Positions 20,557-29,227 of a stretch of DNA of 48,497 bases are shown piece by piece. Under the pieces are notes generated by a model. The model saw only the letters and a program-made list of their open reading frames with translations. It did not search any database and was not told the DNA's origin. Each line of letters starts with the position of its first letter. The stretch's first letter is position 1. The DNA is from a virus. The stretch covers positions 1-48,497 of IMG/VR virus record IMGVR_UViG_3300041402_000598; one strand, 5' to 3'. The translations under genes were made by a program, and so were the position numbers.

Positions 20557-22742
20557 TGACACACATCGACTTCGAGACCTTTTCAACAGCGGGGTACCGC
20601 TGGGACCCAGAAGCACAGAAATGGGAACGTCTCGAAGGCGCGTCCGCGTCGGGGCTACCCGGCGTCGGCGCGGAAGTCTACGCTATGCACCCGTCTACCC
20701 GTGTCATTTGCATCGTGTACAACGGCACGCGGTGGCGGCCCGGTGCCCCGGACCCAGTGGAACTTCTGGACCATGTCCGTGCCGGCGGGATACTAACGGC
20801 GCACAATTCACAGTTCGAGTGGTGGATCTGGCGTGGCGTCTGCGTCCGCAAGCATGGCTGGCCTGAGTTGCCCCTGGCGAACATCCTTGACACCGCGCCA
20901 CGATGCCGCGCGTGGGGCATCCCGGGGTCACTCGCCGAGTCGAGCCGTGTGCTTGGACTCGCGGACCAAAAAGACAAGCGGGGGCCGGCACTGATACGTC
21001 GGTTCTCGATCCCGAGGAACCCGACGAAACTGGACAAGAGGCTCGTGACGCTGCCTCACGACGACCCCGAAGCCGCCGAGGAGTTCGAGCAGTACTGCGA
21101 GCAAGACGTCGCGGTTGAGACTGCGCTGGACGCTGCGCTGCCACAGCTCACACCAACCGAGCAACGGGTGTGGGAACTGGACCAGCGGATCAACGTGCGC
21201 GGCGTGCCTGTCGACGTAGCATCTGTCGACGCGGCCTGCGAGGTACTGCGGCAGGCGGACCGCGTCCTGAACAGCGAGATCAAGCGCATCACCGGTGGCG
21301 CCGTTGAAACGCACGCGCAGCGGACCCGGGTGATCGCGTTCTGCGCATCGCAGGGGGTCCACCTGACTGGGTACACCGCAGATCAGATTGCGGCGGCTCT
21401 CGAAGGTAACAGTATGTTCCAGCTTGGCACCAAGGTCGCAGTGGACGGGGCGCTGGACCGCGGCGACCTGCCACCGGTGGTCCGCCGGGTACTGGAGATC
21501 CGGCAGCAGCTCGGGTCGACGAGCACTGGTAAGGTGTGGGCGTTCGCCACGCACGTCACAGCCGAGGCGCGGATCCACGGGACGACGCTGTACTGTGGCG
21601 CGCACACTGGGCGCTGGGCGGGCCGTGTGATTCAACCGCAGAACATGCCGCGAGGCGACGCCGATTCGTGTCTGCCGCCGGGCGAGAAGTGGTCCCCCGA
21701 CGTGACTGACAGGTTTCTCGCGGACCTCCAGTGCCGGGACTTCGTTGCACTACAGTCGCGGTGGGGCGACGTGCTGCGGTGCATGGCAGCGTCGTTGCGC
21801 GGCCTGATCTGCGCGTCGCCGGGCCACGAGCTGATCGCGTCCGATTACACCGCGATCGAAGCGGTGGTGCTGGCGGTACTCGCTGGCGAGCAGTGGCGGA
21901 TCGACGTGTTCCGCACGCACGGGAAGATCTACGAATCGTCCGCTGCGAAGATCACGGGGAAGTCCCTGGAGTTCTACGCGGAGCACAAGGAGCGGACCGG
22001 ATCGCACCACCCGGACCGGGCGTTGGGGAAGACGGCGGAACTCGCGTCGGGGTACCAGGGTGGCGTGAACGCGTGGAAAAACCCGAGCTGGGACGCCACT
22101 AAGTTCTTTACGTCGGACCGATGCGAGGAGTACCGAGACCGGTGGGAACGCGACAAGCGACGGGACCAGTACACGCTCCAGGACTACGCGGTCCAGTGCC
22201 AGGTCTGGGCGTGGCGGCGGGCGAGCCCGATGGTCGTCAAGCTATGGGAGGGCCTCGAAACGGCGGCCCTCAACGCCATCCGTGACCCGGGCATGGCCCA
22301 GCGATACAGGCTACTGTCGTACGTCATGGAACCGGACGGCGTGTTGTACTGCCAGCTCCCGAGCGGCAGGCGCATCGCGTACCACCGCGCGTCGATCGGC
22401 GTCGGGCGGTTCGGCAAGCCCAACATTGTGTTCTGGGGGAACAACTCGGACCGGCTGAAGGGCCCGATCGGCTGGATAAAGATGGACACGTACGGCGGGA
22501 AGCTCACGGAGAATGCGACCCAGGCCGTGGCACGTGATATTCTGGCGCACGGGATGCTCGGCCTCGACGCGGCAGGGTACCCGATCGTGATGCACGTGCA
22601 CGACGAGGCGATCGCCGAAGTACCCGAGGGATTCGGTAGCGTCGAGGAGTACGAGCGAATCATGAGTGACATGCCCACATGGGCACGAGGGTGGCCCATC
22701 CGCGCCGCGGGTGGCTGGCGAGGAAAGCGATTCAGGAAATGA
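20556..22742 (+). CDS. Family A DNA polymerase with 3'-5' exonuclease
   Basis: 728 residues. Exonuclease motifs: IDFETFS at the N-terminus (Asp5, Glu7), AHNSQFEWW near residue 83 and YCEQDVAVE near residue 180. Polymerase motif A is ASDYTAIEA with Asp430, motif B contains GKTAELASGYQGG, and motif C is HVHDEAIAEVPE with Asp683 and Glu684. All catalytic acids expected for proofreading and synthesis are present. This is the replicative enzyme, working with the primase-helicase at 8665 and the DUF2815-like protein. ATG shares a base with the upstream TGA. Confidence 0.92.
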   Translation: MTHIDFETFSTAGYRWDPEAQKWERLEGASASGLPGVGAEVYAMHPSTRVICIVYNGTRWRPGAPDPVELLDHVRAGGILTAHNSQFEWWIWRGVCVRKHGWPELPLANILDTAPRCRAWGIPGSLAESSRVLGLADQKDKRGPALIRRFSIPRNPTKLDKRLVTLPHDDPEAAEEFEQYCEQDVAVETALDAALPQLTPTEQRVWELDQRINVRGVPVDVASVDAACEVLRQADRVLNSEIKRITGGAVETHAQRTRVIAFCASQGVHLTGYTADQIAAALEGNSMFQLGTKVAVDGALDRGDLPPVVRRVLEIRQQLGSTSTGKVWAFATHVTAEARIHGTTLYCGAHTGRWAGRVIQPQNMPRGDADSCLPPGEKWSPDVTDRFLADLQCRDFVALQSRWGDVLRCMAASLRGLICASPGHELIASDYTAIEAVVLAVLAGEQWRIDVFRTHGKIYESSAAKITGKSLEFYAEHKERTGSHHPDRALGKTAELASGYQGGVNAWKNPSWDATKFFTSDRCEEYRDRWERDKRRDQYTLQDYAVQCQVWAWRRASPMVVKLWEGLETAALNAIRDPGMAQRYRLLSYVMEPDGVLYCQLPSGRRIAYHRASIGVGRFGKPNIVFWGNNSDRLKGPIGWIKMDTYGGKLTENATQAVARDILAHGMLGLDAAGYPIVMHVHDEAIAEVPEGFGSVEEYERIMSDMPTWARGWPIRAAGGWRGKRFRK

Positions 22743-22939
22743 CTGACACATCAACAGCAACTAAAACAGCGCCCTGTTTCTTCGGCCTCATTTTTATTGC
22801 TCTGCTCACCCTGAAGCTCGCCGAGGCTGGCTCGGTTGCGACTCTGTCTTGGTGGTGGGTGATCGCGCCCTTGTTCGCACCGCTAGTCGTGACGTTTCTG
22901 GGAGTGTTCATCGCAGGTATCGTCGGGGTGTTCAAATGA
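22739..22939 (+). CDS. Two-helix membrane protein of the phage 'FFGLLF..LKL' type
   Basis: 66 residues from ATG 22739 (ATGA with the polymerase stop). Two transmembrane helices: CFFGLIFIALLTLKLAEAG and WWWVIAPLFAPLVVTFLGVF. The pattern FFGLxFxxLxxLKL ... WSWWWVxxPL is common in small phage proteins often labelled transmembrane fragile-X-F-associated. Its role is unknown. Confidence 0.7.
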   Translation: MTDTSTATKTAPCFFGLIFIALLTLKLAEAGSVATLSWWWVIAPLFAPLVVTFLGVFIAGIVGVFK

Positions 22940-23046
22940 TACTGCGCTACGTAAGGGTCTGGTGGGACGCCAGCTACGGGTTGTTCTGGGACTCGAACGG
23001 CAACCCGTGGAGCATCGCCGACGTGGCGCGGGAGACACGACGGTGA
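22936..23046 (+). CDS. Hypothetical 36-residue protein
   Basis: ATG 22936 overlaps the preceding stop and the TGA overlaps the next GTG. The sequence (ILRYVRVWWDASYGLFWDSN, then GNPWSIADVARETRR) is aromatic-rich. No family is recognised; the coupling supports it. Confidence 0.5.
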   Translation: MILRYVRVWWDASYGLFWDSNGNPWSIADVARETRR

Positions 23047-23258
23047 CAGACGAGTGTATGGACTGGTGGGCCAAGGATACATCGGGTGGCAATAGCGACA
23101 AGAGTATCCTAGCCCGTCTCAAGGAAGCGCACGCGTTGTTGTCTGCCGAGCCGGGAGGCCTTCAAGACATGCACGGACGTGGCTGCGTGTACGGGCGAAC
23201 CGTGATGCTGCGAATGGAACTACTAATCCAGCTCGCCGAACGGAGCGGCATACGATGA
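23043..23258 (+). CDS. Hypothetical 71-residue protein
   Basis: GTG start in GTGA overlap; the stop overlaps the methyltransferase ATG. Helical (DKSILARLKEAHALLSAEPG, YGRTVMLRMELLIQLAER). Unknown function. Confidence 0.6.
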   Translation: MTDECMDWWAKDTSGGNSDKSILARLKEAHALLSAEPGGLQDMHGRGCVYGRTVMLRMELLIQLAERSGIR

Positions 23259-23908
23259 CCTCCGGTCCGCGCACGCTGTTTGGGTCACGCGTCGGCATCG
23301 AGCAAACCGTGTTCACCCCCGAGTCTATTCTCCGTGTGGTGCGCGATTTGTGGGGTGGAACGATCGCGTACGACCCGTGCCACGGCCACCCCGGGCAAGT
23401 ACTGACGAAGGCGGGACGGGACGCTGTAGCCAACGAAACGAAGGACCGGGGCGTCGTGACGAGTCGGATACTGGTCGACGACGACCTCGCGCGGATCGCT
23501 CGCCGCTGGATACCCAGATGCCCGCGGACGTGTGTCGACATGGACCTCGCCGTCGACGTCAGGTCACTCGTCAACGCCACGGCATGGACCGACTGCGACG
23601 GGCTCACTGCGCCGTGGCCAGACGGCACGTTCGCCAACCCGCCGTACGACAAACTCAAGGACTGGCTCGCGTGGTCGCTGGAACAGAACACGGACCACGT
23701 GATGCTCGTGCCTGTCCGGCCGCATCGCAAGTGGTGGCGCGAATGGGCGCGCAAGTGCGGCGAACTGGTGTACCTCAACCCTGTGACATTCGAAGGGCAC
23801 AGCCAGAGCTTCCCGGCCCCGCTGTGCCTGGCGAGGCGGGTGACGTCGCAGTCGTACAACCCACTTGGGGACCTCTGCAAAGCGGCCGGAATCGGAGAAT
23901 CGATATGA
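23255..23908 (+). CDS. Dam-like DNA N6-adenine methyltransferase
   Basis: 217 residues resembling phage-type DNA N-6-adenine methyltransferases. The N-terminal segment FTPESILRVVRDLWGGTIAYDPCHG has the expected 'TP..l...l...yDPc' pattern. The catalytic motif is FANPPYDKLKDWLAW (NPPY) near residue 127, and HVMLVPVRPHRKWW is the following strand. It probably methylates adenine in a short site to protect phage DNA from host nucleases. No partner restriction gene is seen, so it is an orphan. Confidence 0.8.
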   Translation: MTSGPRTLFGSRVGIEQTVFTPESILRVVRDLWGGTIAYDPCHGHPGQVLTKAGRDAVANETKDRGVVTSRILVDDDLARIARRWIPRCPRTCVDMDLAVDVRSLVNATAWTDCDGLTAPWPDGTFANPPYDKLKDWLAWSLEQNTDHVMLVPVRPHRKWWREWARKCGELVYLNPVTFEGHSQSFPAPLCLARRVTSQSYNPLGDLCKAAGIGESI

Positions 23909-24234
23909 CAAACGAAGAACTAGCAACAATGTTGACCGCGGTATCGGACGAACTGGACGAACGAGACATGCACCCGAAGTACGGGAGACTCCGTGAGATC
24001 GCAGCGGCTCTCCGTCCGAAACGGGTGTACGTGTGGGTTGCCGCGGCGAAGTCGTCCGGGTTGTATCAGTACTGGCACTGGAACACAGCCGACAATATGT
24101 GGCGTTACGCAGCGGGCTACCTCGGGATCGGTGAGATCTTCGCCGACCACCAGCCTCGTGCGTCGCTGACGCTGGCGGAAATGAACGTGACTCGTGTCCG
24201 TGATGTACCCGCGAACTGGAACTGCAAACGATGA
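23905..24234 (+). CDS. Hypothetical 109-residue protein
   Basis: ATG 23905 overlaps the methyltransferase stop (ATGA). The first 35 residues are helical (EELATMLTAVSDELDERDMH), followed by a Trp/Tyr-rich beta region (YVWVAAAKSSGLYQYWHWNT, WRYAAGYLGIGEIF). No family is recognised. Confidence 0.65.
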   Translation: MTNEELATMLTAVSDELDERDMHPKYGRLREIAAALRPKRVYVWVAAAKSSGLYQYWHWNTADNMWRYAAGYLGIGEIFADHQPRASLTLAEMNVTRVRDVPANWNCKR

Positions 24235-24482
24235 AAGTGTTCGCGGCTGGCCCGTTGAAGCACACGGGGGAGATCCGGGCGAAGCTGCGCGACTCGGGCA
24301 ACGAGGTCCATACCGCGACTCGGCCCGCCGTCACTCCCGAGGAGATCGGTGGCCTGGTCCAGTGGGTCGTCGTCAACTGTGACGGCGTCTACATGCTGCC
24401 GCTGTGGCGCTCGTGCCTCGTGGCCCTTGCTATTCGAGCTGCCATGAGGGCCGCCGGCAAGAGTGTCGGCGGCCTGGAGTAG
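24231..24482 (+). CDS. Short DUF4406-like protein
   Basis: 83 residues. The beginning MKVFAAGPLKHTGEIRAKLR and the segment CDGVYMLPLWRSCLVALAIR recall DUF4406 / nucleoside 2-deoxyribosyltransferase-like proteins (KIYISGPM... and D.V..LP.W..S.GA..E). The central active-site part is not clearly present, so activity is doubtful. It is the last gene of the plus operon and ends exactly where the opposing gene ends. Confidence 0.5.
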   Translation: MKVFAAGPLKHTGEIRAKLRDSGNEVHTATRPAVTPEEIGGLVQWVVVNCDGVYMLPLWRSCLVALAIRAAMRAAGKSVGGLE

Positions 24483-24488
24483 CTACTC
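24477..24488. terminator. 12-base perfect palindrome at the convergent gene ends
   Basis: GAGTAGCTACTC contains the stop codon (TAG) of both converging genes, back to back at 24480-24482 and 24485-24483. It could be a very compact two-way stop, but there is no T run, so terminator function is uncertain. Confidence 0.3.
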
Positions 24489-25187
24489 GGCCCGGACGAC
24501 CCGGATGCGACGTACCGGGTCGTCAGGGGTCACGAGCAGGGACTGCCACCGCCCAGACTGCAGGCTCACGACCCAGTCGTCGGGTCTTAGCAGGTTCTCC
24601 GCGGCCGCTGGGCTGTCGGCTTCGCACGTCTCGACTTGTCCGGTCGGAACGAACGTGGCTCGCGTCCAGTCCCACTGCTCGTACGTCCCGACGTACCGGT
24701 GTTGGACCGGGGCGACGAGGCTGCCCGCCAGCTGCACGGTGAGGCTGACATCCAAGTCCCGCGGGTTCCCAGACGCCGCGGGGCGTACGGCGACGTCGAC
24801 TGGGTCGGCTTGGATCAGGCCACCGGCGGCCAACCCACGACACCACGAGTTGAAGTCTCGGACGGCTCCCTCGATGGCGTCTCCCTCCGGTTCCCCCGGT
24901 ATCATCCCAACATCTCCGAAGCACTCGGCGCCGAACGTCACGCCGCCGATTGTGATGGACTCGATCTGGTGTGTCTGGACCCGCGTCGCCTCGATGACCC
25001 GGAGCTTGTCCGGCGATGTCGCGTACGTGGTCGGCCCCCGCTCCACGATGCGCCACGTCGCGTCGACGCCATACGGGGCCATCGCGTCACCGGCGCTAAT
25101 CTCGGACCTGTGGCGAACCATGCCGCCCGGGATAGGCACGAGGTCGGCGGTGGCGCTGTCGCGGCGGAACTCTTGAACGCGGGTCAT
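24483..25187 (-). CDS. Hypothetical 234-residue protein, end of the late block
   Basis: A beta-rich protein (ESITIGGVTFGAECFGDVGM, DLDVSLTVQLAGSLVAPVQH, WVVSLQSGRWQSLLVTP) of unknown function. It is the last gene of the leftward late block, behind a small membrane gene and two hypotheticals, so a host-interaction or lysis-linked role is possible. ATGA overlap with the preceding gene. Confidence 0.65.
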   Translation of the reverse strand: MTRVQEFRRDSATADLVPIPGGMVRHRSEISAGDAMAPYGVDATWRIVERGPTTYATSPDKLRVIEATRVQTHQIESITIGGVTFGAECFGDVGMIPGEPEGDAIEGAVRDFNSWCRGLAAGGLIQADPVDVAVRPAASGNPRDLDVSLTVQLAGSLVAPVQHRYVGTYEQWDWTRATFVPTGQVETCEADSPAAAENLLRPDDWVVSLQSGRWQSLLVTPDDPVRRIRVVRAE

Positions 25188-25570
25188 GACGCACCCTCAT
25201 CGACGCGGACGATGAAGCCCTTTGCGAGGCAGTCCCGGGCGGTATTATCGTGGAGGCCGTCGTTAGGATCGCCCTGGAACCCATACGCGTGTCCCTTCGA
25301 GGTCCAGGCGTAGATGGGTTTCGGTTCGTCGACGGGGTCCGACCGTCGCGCCACGTACTGCTTGGTACCGTCGGGGGATTTCGCGGACGTTACGCCGTCG
25401 CCGGACTCTTCGATGTCCCAGTCAGGCGTAACGCCGAGCGTCGCCAACGCGTCGCCAACGTGTGTGGCGCACTGCATGGCGGGCTGAACCTGACAGCGTC
25501 CATGACCCGGACCTGCGACCGGTACTCCGGGGACGCGCTCATACTTGTCTATCAGATACAAATGACTCAT
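25184..25570 (-). CDS. Hypothetical 128-residue protein
   Basis: ATG 25570 is chosen for its ATGA overlap with the gene at 25567. It contains YLIDKYERVPGVPVAGPGHG, a repeated-looking strand region and a basic C-terminus. No family is recognised. Confidence 0.6.
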   Translation of the reverse strand: MSHLYLIDKYERVPGVPVAGPGHGRCQVQPAMQCATHVGDALATLGVTPDWDIEESGDGVTSAKSPDGTKQYVARRSDPVDEPKPIYAWTSKGHAYGFQGDPNDGLHDNTARDCLAKGFIVRVDEGAS

Positions 25571-25788
25571 CTGACCAGCACCATCGCACGGATCGTCGTG
25601 GGCTTGAGGGCCGCGAGCACCGCAAGCTGCAATCGGGACGCTTCGGGCATGTCGTGCGGCACGGCCTCGGCCATACCCGTGTGGTTCCAGGTGAGACGCC
25701 AAGCCATCGGGGATCCGGTGCGAAAATCGAGCAACATACCGGAAACATCGACACGCGCGCCGGCGGGTTGAGCCCCGTAACGGGACAT
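25567..25788 (-). CDS. Hypothetical 73-residue protein
   Basis: The start shares bases with the TAA of the holin-like gene (TAATG). Beta-rich N-terminal half (VDVSGMLLDFRTGSPMAWRL) and helical C-terminus (EASRLQLAVLAALKPTTIRA). Unknown function. Confidence 0.6.
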   Translation of the reverse strand: MSRYGAQPAGARVDVSGMLLDFRTGSPMAWRLTWNHTGMAEAVPHDMPEASRLQLAVLAALKPTTIRAMVLVR

Positions 25789-26072
25789 TACAGAGCGTTA
25801 CGCCGCGTGCGCCAGTAGTCCCGCTCGGCCTCGCGGTGCGCACCCTGTGCCTGCCACTCCTCAGCCTCGCGCTGGCGCTGAAGATCCATTGCGGTCATGT
25901 GCTTGACGATCGCCGCCGTCAATTTGTACAGAACGAGTGCCACGACCCCCAGCGCGGACGTTGTCGACCCGTGCATGAGCACGTCCTGGGACTGCGACGA
26001 TACCGCGGCGATTGGGGCGGCTGCGACGGCGACGGTTGCTGCGATCACTACTGGGTCAAAGGGCACGTTCAT
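25788..26072 (-). CDS. Putative holin or inner spanin
   Basis: 94 residues with two hydrophobic segments (about 8-26 and 38-56: VVIAATVAVAAAPIAAVSS and GVVALVLYKLTAAIVKH). A long, highly charged C-terminal helix follows (RQREAEEWQAQGAHREAERD). That is the arrangement of many class II holins and also resembles an inner spanin. It follows the tail-spike gene, a usual place for lysis genes, whereas the endolysin is at 3698. Confidence 0.55.
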   Translation of the reverse strand: MNVPFDPVVIAATVAVAAAPIAAVSSQSQDVLMHGSTTSALGVVALVLYKLTAAIVKHMTAMDLQRQREAEEWQAQGAHREAERDYWRTRRNAL

Positions 26073-26164
26073 AGAGTATCACGCCCCCATTTGTGACTCG
26101 ACGGCGGGCGATTCGTCGAAAAAGACATCGAACCCGAACCCCCGGAGCTGCCCGTGTCAATCAT
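26069..26164 (-). CDS. Possible 31-residue Gly/Ser-rich peptide
   Basis: An ATG at 26164 inside the last codons of the spike gene opens a frame that ends in ATGA overlap with the holin-like start. The product (MIDTGSSGGSGSMSFSTNRP) is low-complexity. Overlap on both sides supports it; composition argues against. It otherwise fills an 84-base gap. Confidence 0.3.
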   Translation of the reverse strand: MIDTGSSGGSGSMSFSTNRPPSSHKWGRDTL

Positions 26165-29100
26165 CGGCCCACACCAGGAGCAACGCGACACCATAGAGCG
26201 TCGCCGGGGTCGGGGTCCCCAGGAACCTCATGACGACGGTGGTAGATGTCACCACCGTGATGTCCCACGCAGCGATCGTGGTGCTCTGGTTCTGGACGAA
26301 GGCGTACGGGATTTCCGATCCGGTCGTCGCGCCGTCCTGAAATGTGTAGGTAATCGTCGGGTTCGCGCCCGGGGCTGCGCCACTGTTCGGCGTAAGTCGG
26401 AGGAGCGAGTCCCTCGACCCAAGTCCGACGCCGACCGATGCACCGGCGCCCCAATTTACGTTCAAGGCCAACGACCCGGGCAAAAGGAATGAGGTTCTAT
26501 CCAGAAACAGACGACCGCTGTGAACCTCGCCACCGTAGAACGCCCCCCACCGTAGTAGGTTACTACCGATCGACCTCGTGTCTGTGGTCTGTGGGTTGAT
26601 TCCGCCGGCACTGAATATGGCGGAGAATGACCCACCGACGGATACACCGAATATGTCATTGTTGTGGTCGAACAGCAGGATGAACTTGTCGTCGTCGCCA
26701 GTGTCTCCCGCGATGATCCTCGACTTGCCAGTCGTGCCGGATTTCATCCATATGCCTGTGTCACTGCCGTTACCTAGAGCCAAATCCTGAGCACCAGTCG
26801 GGGCCGCCGTCGGGTCGCCGCCACTGAACCCAGCGGCACCGGTGGACCGCTGGATCTCGGCGTCTTCGTCCCACACGTTGCACTGTGTGTCGAGGATCGA
26901 AGCAACGCGCGTCACTGGGAGCCCCCCTAGGATCGTGGTTCGTGAGTCGACCACATCATCGACGTTGTCGTAGTGGTACGCGAACGTTTGCGTAGCCACG
27001 GCCTGGTCGTCACCAAACACACAGCCAACGAGGGTCACAGCTGTGACACCTGCGCCACTGGATGGGTCGAACACGAAACTCGATCGGTCGCTCGCTTTCG
27101 AGGGGTTCACGTTGTTGTTTAGCGACGTGACCGATACGCACTGCACAACGCATGCCTGGTCCAAGATCCGTATGCCTGCGAGGTCCGCGCCGTACACGTT
27201 GCAGTTCGAAATCCGGATCGAACGCGACGCGTGGGGGCTCGACGCTGGGTTGACGATATTGATCCCGTTCTCAAACGACCCAGCTGAGATACATCCTTCG
27301 ATGTCGAGCGACAGCGCGCCGCCGACGGACAGGTCCACGCCGTCAAACCGGCACGACTTGAACGACACGCGGTCCCACCCAGCTGTCGATGCTGTCGGGA
27401 ACTCGCACGTAGACGACGTGTCCGATTGGATCCTCGTTCCGCTCACCGCGACAGACGTGAACACCGACGTGGCTCGGCTCTGAAAGTCCCAGACGTCGCC
27501 CGTGTACGCGCCCATGACGATCTCGCAATCGGACATTCTGAATGTACCCGGCCGACTGATGCGAGACGTCGTGTCGTCCCATTGGATCAGGGCGCGGCCC
27601 GCTGAGATGTTGATCTGTGGCGTGATCTTGCAGTTGGCGACAGAGACGTCCCCGCCGGTCATGTCCGCCAGCGTAAGGGCCCAGCCGCCGCCGAACGTGC
27701 CGAGTGCGTTGTACTGCTGGCCCTCAATGGTACTATCTGCGATCCTGTGGTGGTCGCCACCGAGCAGGACACCGGCGATGGTCGAGCCCGTGACCGACAG
27801 GTACTCGGTGTTCGAGCGACATCGGATCGCGCCTTGCGACGACCCGTGCTGCGTGCCGAAACACCCGGACACAAATATCTCGCGGTTTACGATCGTGTTG
27901 TCCGAGTCGACTCCCCCGTGCCCCGTGGCGAGCATACTGAACGAGCCACCCCCGGTCACCCGGGTCAGGTACACCCGTTGGCAGTGCCCGAGGTACACGC
28001 CGGCGTTGAACGTCCCGCTGATCGCCTCGTTCCGTAGTGTCACGTCGGTGACCCTGGCGTTGTACGCGTGGGCCATCGACAGCAACTCGGAATTGGAATC
28101 TGAAATCTGAAGGTCCGTGAAGTCGCAATCTCGACCGAAGTCCACGAGAATCACACGACGTGTGCTGATGGGCGACACACCTGTGATCTTCAAGTTCCGG
28201 ATCGACACCCGCACGGGAACTTGTTTTCGTACGGAGCAGTTCCCAAACGCGTAGTCCGTCGGACCACCAGTCACCGCCGTGTTCGTCGTAGCATACGCCG
28301 GTGACGTCACGTCCAACGTGGAGCTACTCACGACTTCCGCGACCTCGAAGTACTCGCCCGCGCGGTACGCCGATTCGTCTGACGAGTAGCTGGAACTCCG
28401 GATGTCAACGACGGAGAATACGTCACCTGCGACGAGGCCATGCGACGCGGAGAACGACAGCAGTCGCTGTCCGGGTACGACGTCCGACGACAGTGCCGGT
28501 ACCGCCGTGTCGCTGCCGGTCGCGTGGATGCACGAGGCCAACGGGAACGACCCGGTGGCGCCCGCGAACGTTATCTCGCCACCGATACCACGCAGTACGA
28601 TCTTGTCGCCGAGGTTCAAAGCCGAGTCGCAGAGGTACACGCCGGCGTCGATCTCGACCACGCCCCCGCCCCGTCCGATCTGTGTCGATATCGCAGCCTG
28701 GATCGCAGCCTGGTCGTTCGTGGCGCCGTCACCGAGCGCGCCGTACTGGCGAGGGTTCAGGGTGACGTCAGCTATCTGGAGCTGTCGGCCATCCGCGTCG
28801 TAGACGAACCCAAGATCGAACTCTGTGGTACCCGCCTTTCCGGGGGTAGTGACGCCCGTCGACACCCACGCGGACTGTCCGCCGTCACCAGCCGCCGCGT
28901 ACCCGAGCGTCGTGAGCCCCGGTGCGGATGCGAGGGACCGCGTCAGGATGTCCGTGGTGGCGTCGACCGACTGACCGAACAGTGTAGCGAGCGCGTCGAA
29001 GTACTGCGACACGTCCGCGGTCTCTGGTACGTCTGTCGGGGTGATACCGGCGTTGACCAGCAGCGCTTGCTGCAGGCCCCAGATGTCTTCGATGACCTCC

Positions 29101-29222
29101 TTGATCCATGGCGTACCCGTGTTGTCCCCGGGGGACACAATGTCCTTTGGGCCAGCGTACGGGAATGACGGCGACGGCAGCGTGGTTTGCGTGGGGTATC
29201 GGGCTCCGGGGTTGATGGCCAT
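26157..29222 (-). CDS. Tail spike / fibre with right-handed beta-helix
   Basis: 1021 residues. Residues about 1-130 form a virion-binding N-terminal region (TPWIKEVIEDIWGLQQALLV). At about 155-200 is the pectate-lyase-type entry signature (NPRQYGALGDGATNDQAAIQ, GGGVVEIDAGVYL). A long beta-helix to about residue 760 follows (many 'V.I..C...' coils), then a C-terminal domain of about 200 residues. The protein probably recognises and may cut host surface polysaccharide. ATG 29222, a few bases after the gp48-like stop, is preferred over an upstream in-frame start. Confidence 0.8.
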   Translation of the reverse strand: MAINPGARYPTQTTLPSPSFPYAGPKDIVSPGDNTGTPWIKEVIEDIWGLQQALLVNAGITPTDVPETADVSQYFDALATLFGQSVDATTDILTRSLASAPGLTTLGYAAAGDGGQSAWVSTGVTTPGKAGTTEFDLGFVYDADGRQLQIADVTLNPRQYGALGDGATNDQAAIQAAISTQIGRGGGVVEIDAGVYLCDSALNLGDKIVLRGIGGEITFAGATGSFPLASCIHATGSDTAVPALSSDVVPGQRLLSFSASHGLVAGDVFSVVDIRSSSYSSDESAYRAGEYFEVAEVVSSSTLDVTSPAYATTNTAVTGGPTDYAFGNCSVRKQVPVRVSIRNLKITGVSPISTRRVILVDFGRDCDFTDLQISDSNSELLSMAHAYNARVTDVTLRNEAISGTFNAGVYLGHCQRVYLTRVTGGGSFSMLATGHGGVDSDNTIVNREIFVSGCFGTQHGSSQGAIRCRSNTEYLSVTGSTIAGVLLGGDHHRIADSTIEGQQYNALGTFGGGWALTLADMTGGDVSVANCKITPQINISAGRALIQWDDTTSRISRPGTFRMSDCEIVMGAYTGDVWDFQSRATSVFTSVAVSGTRIQSDTSSTCEFPTASTAGWDRVSFKSCRFDGVDLSVGGALSLDIEGCISAGSFENGINIVNPASSPHASRSIRISNCNVYGADLAGIRILDQACVVQCVSVTSLNNNVNPSKASDRSSFVFDPSSGAGVTAVTLVGCVFGDDQAVATQTFAYHYDNVDDVVDSRTTILGGLPVTRVASILDTQCNVWDEDAEIQRSTGAAGFSGGDPTAAPTGAQDLALGNGSDTGIWMKSGTTGKSRIIAGDTGDDDKFILLFDHNNDIFGVSVGGSFSAIFSAGGINPQTTDTRSIGSNLLRWGAFYGGEVHSGRLFLDRTSFLLPGSLALNVNWGAGASVGVGLGSRDSLLRLTPNSGAAPGANPTITYTFQDGATTGSEIPYAFVQNQSTTIAAWDITVVTSTTVVMRFLGTPTPATLYGVALLLVWADD

Positions 29223-29227
29223 GGGGG

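Noticed and set aside
28440-29168. 242-codon plus-strand frame opposite the tail spike
   Set aside because: Antisense shadow of a clearly recognised beta-helix spike.
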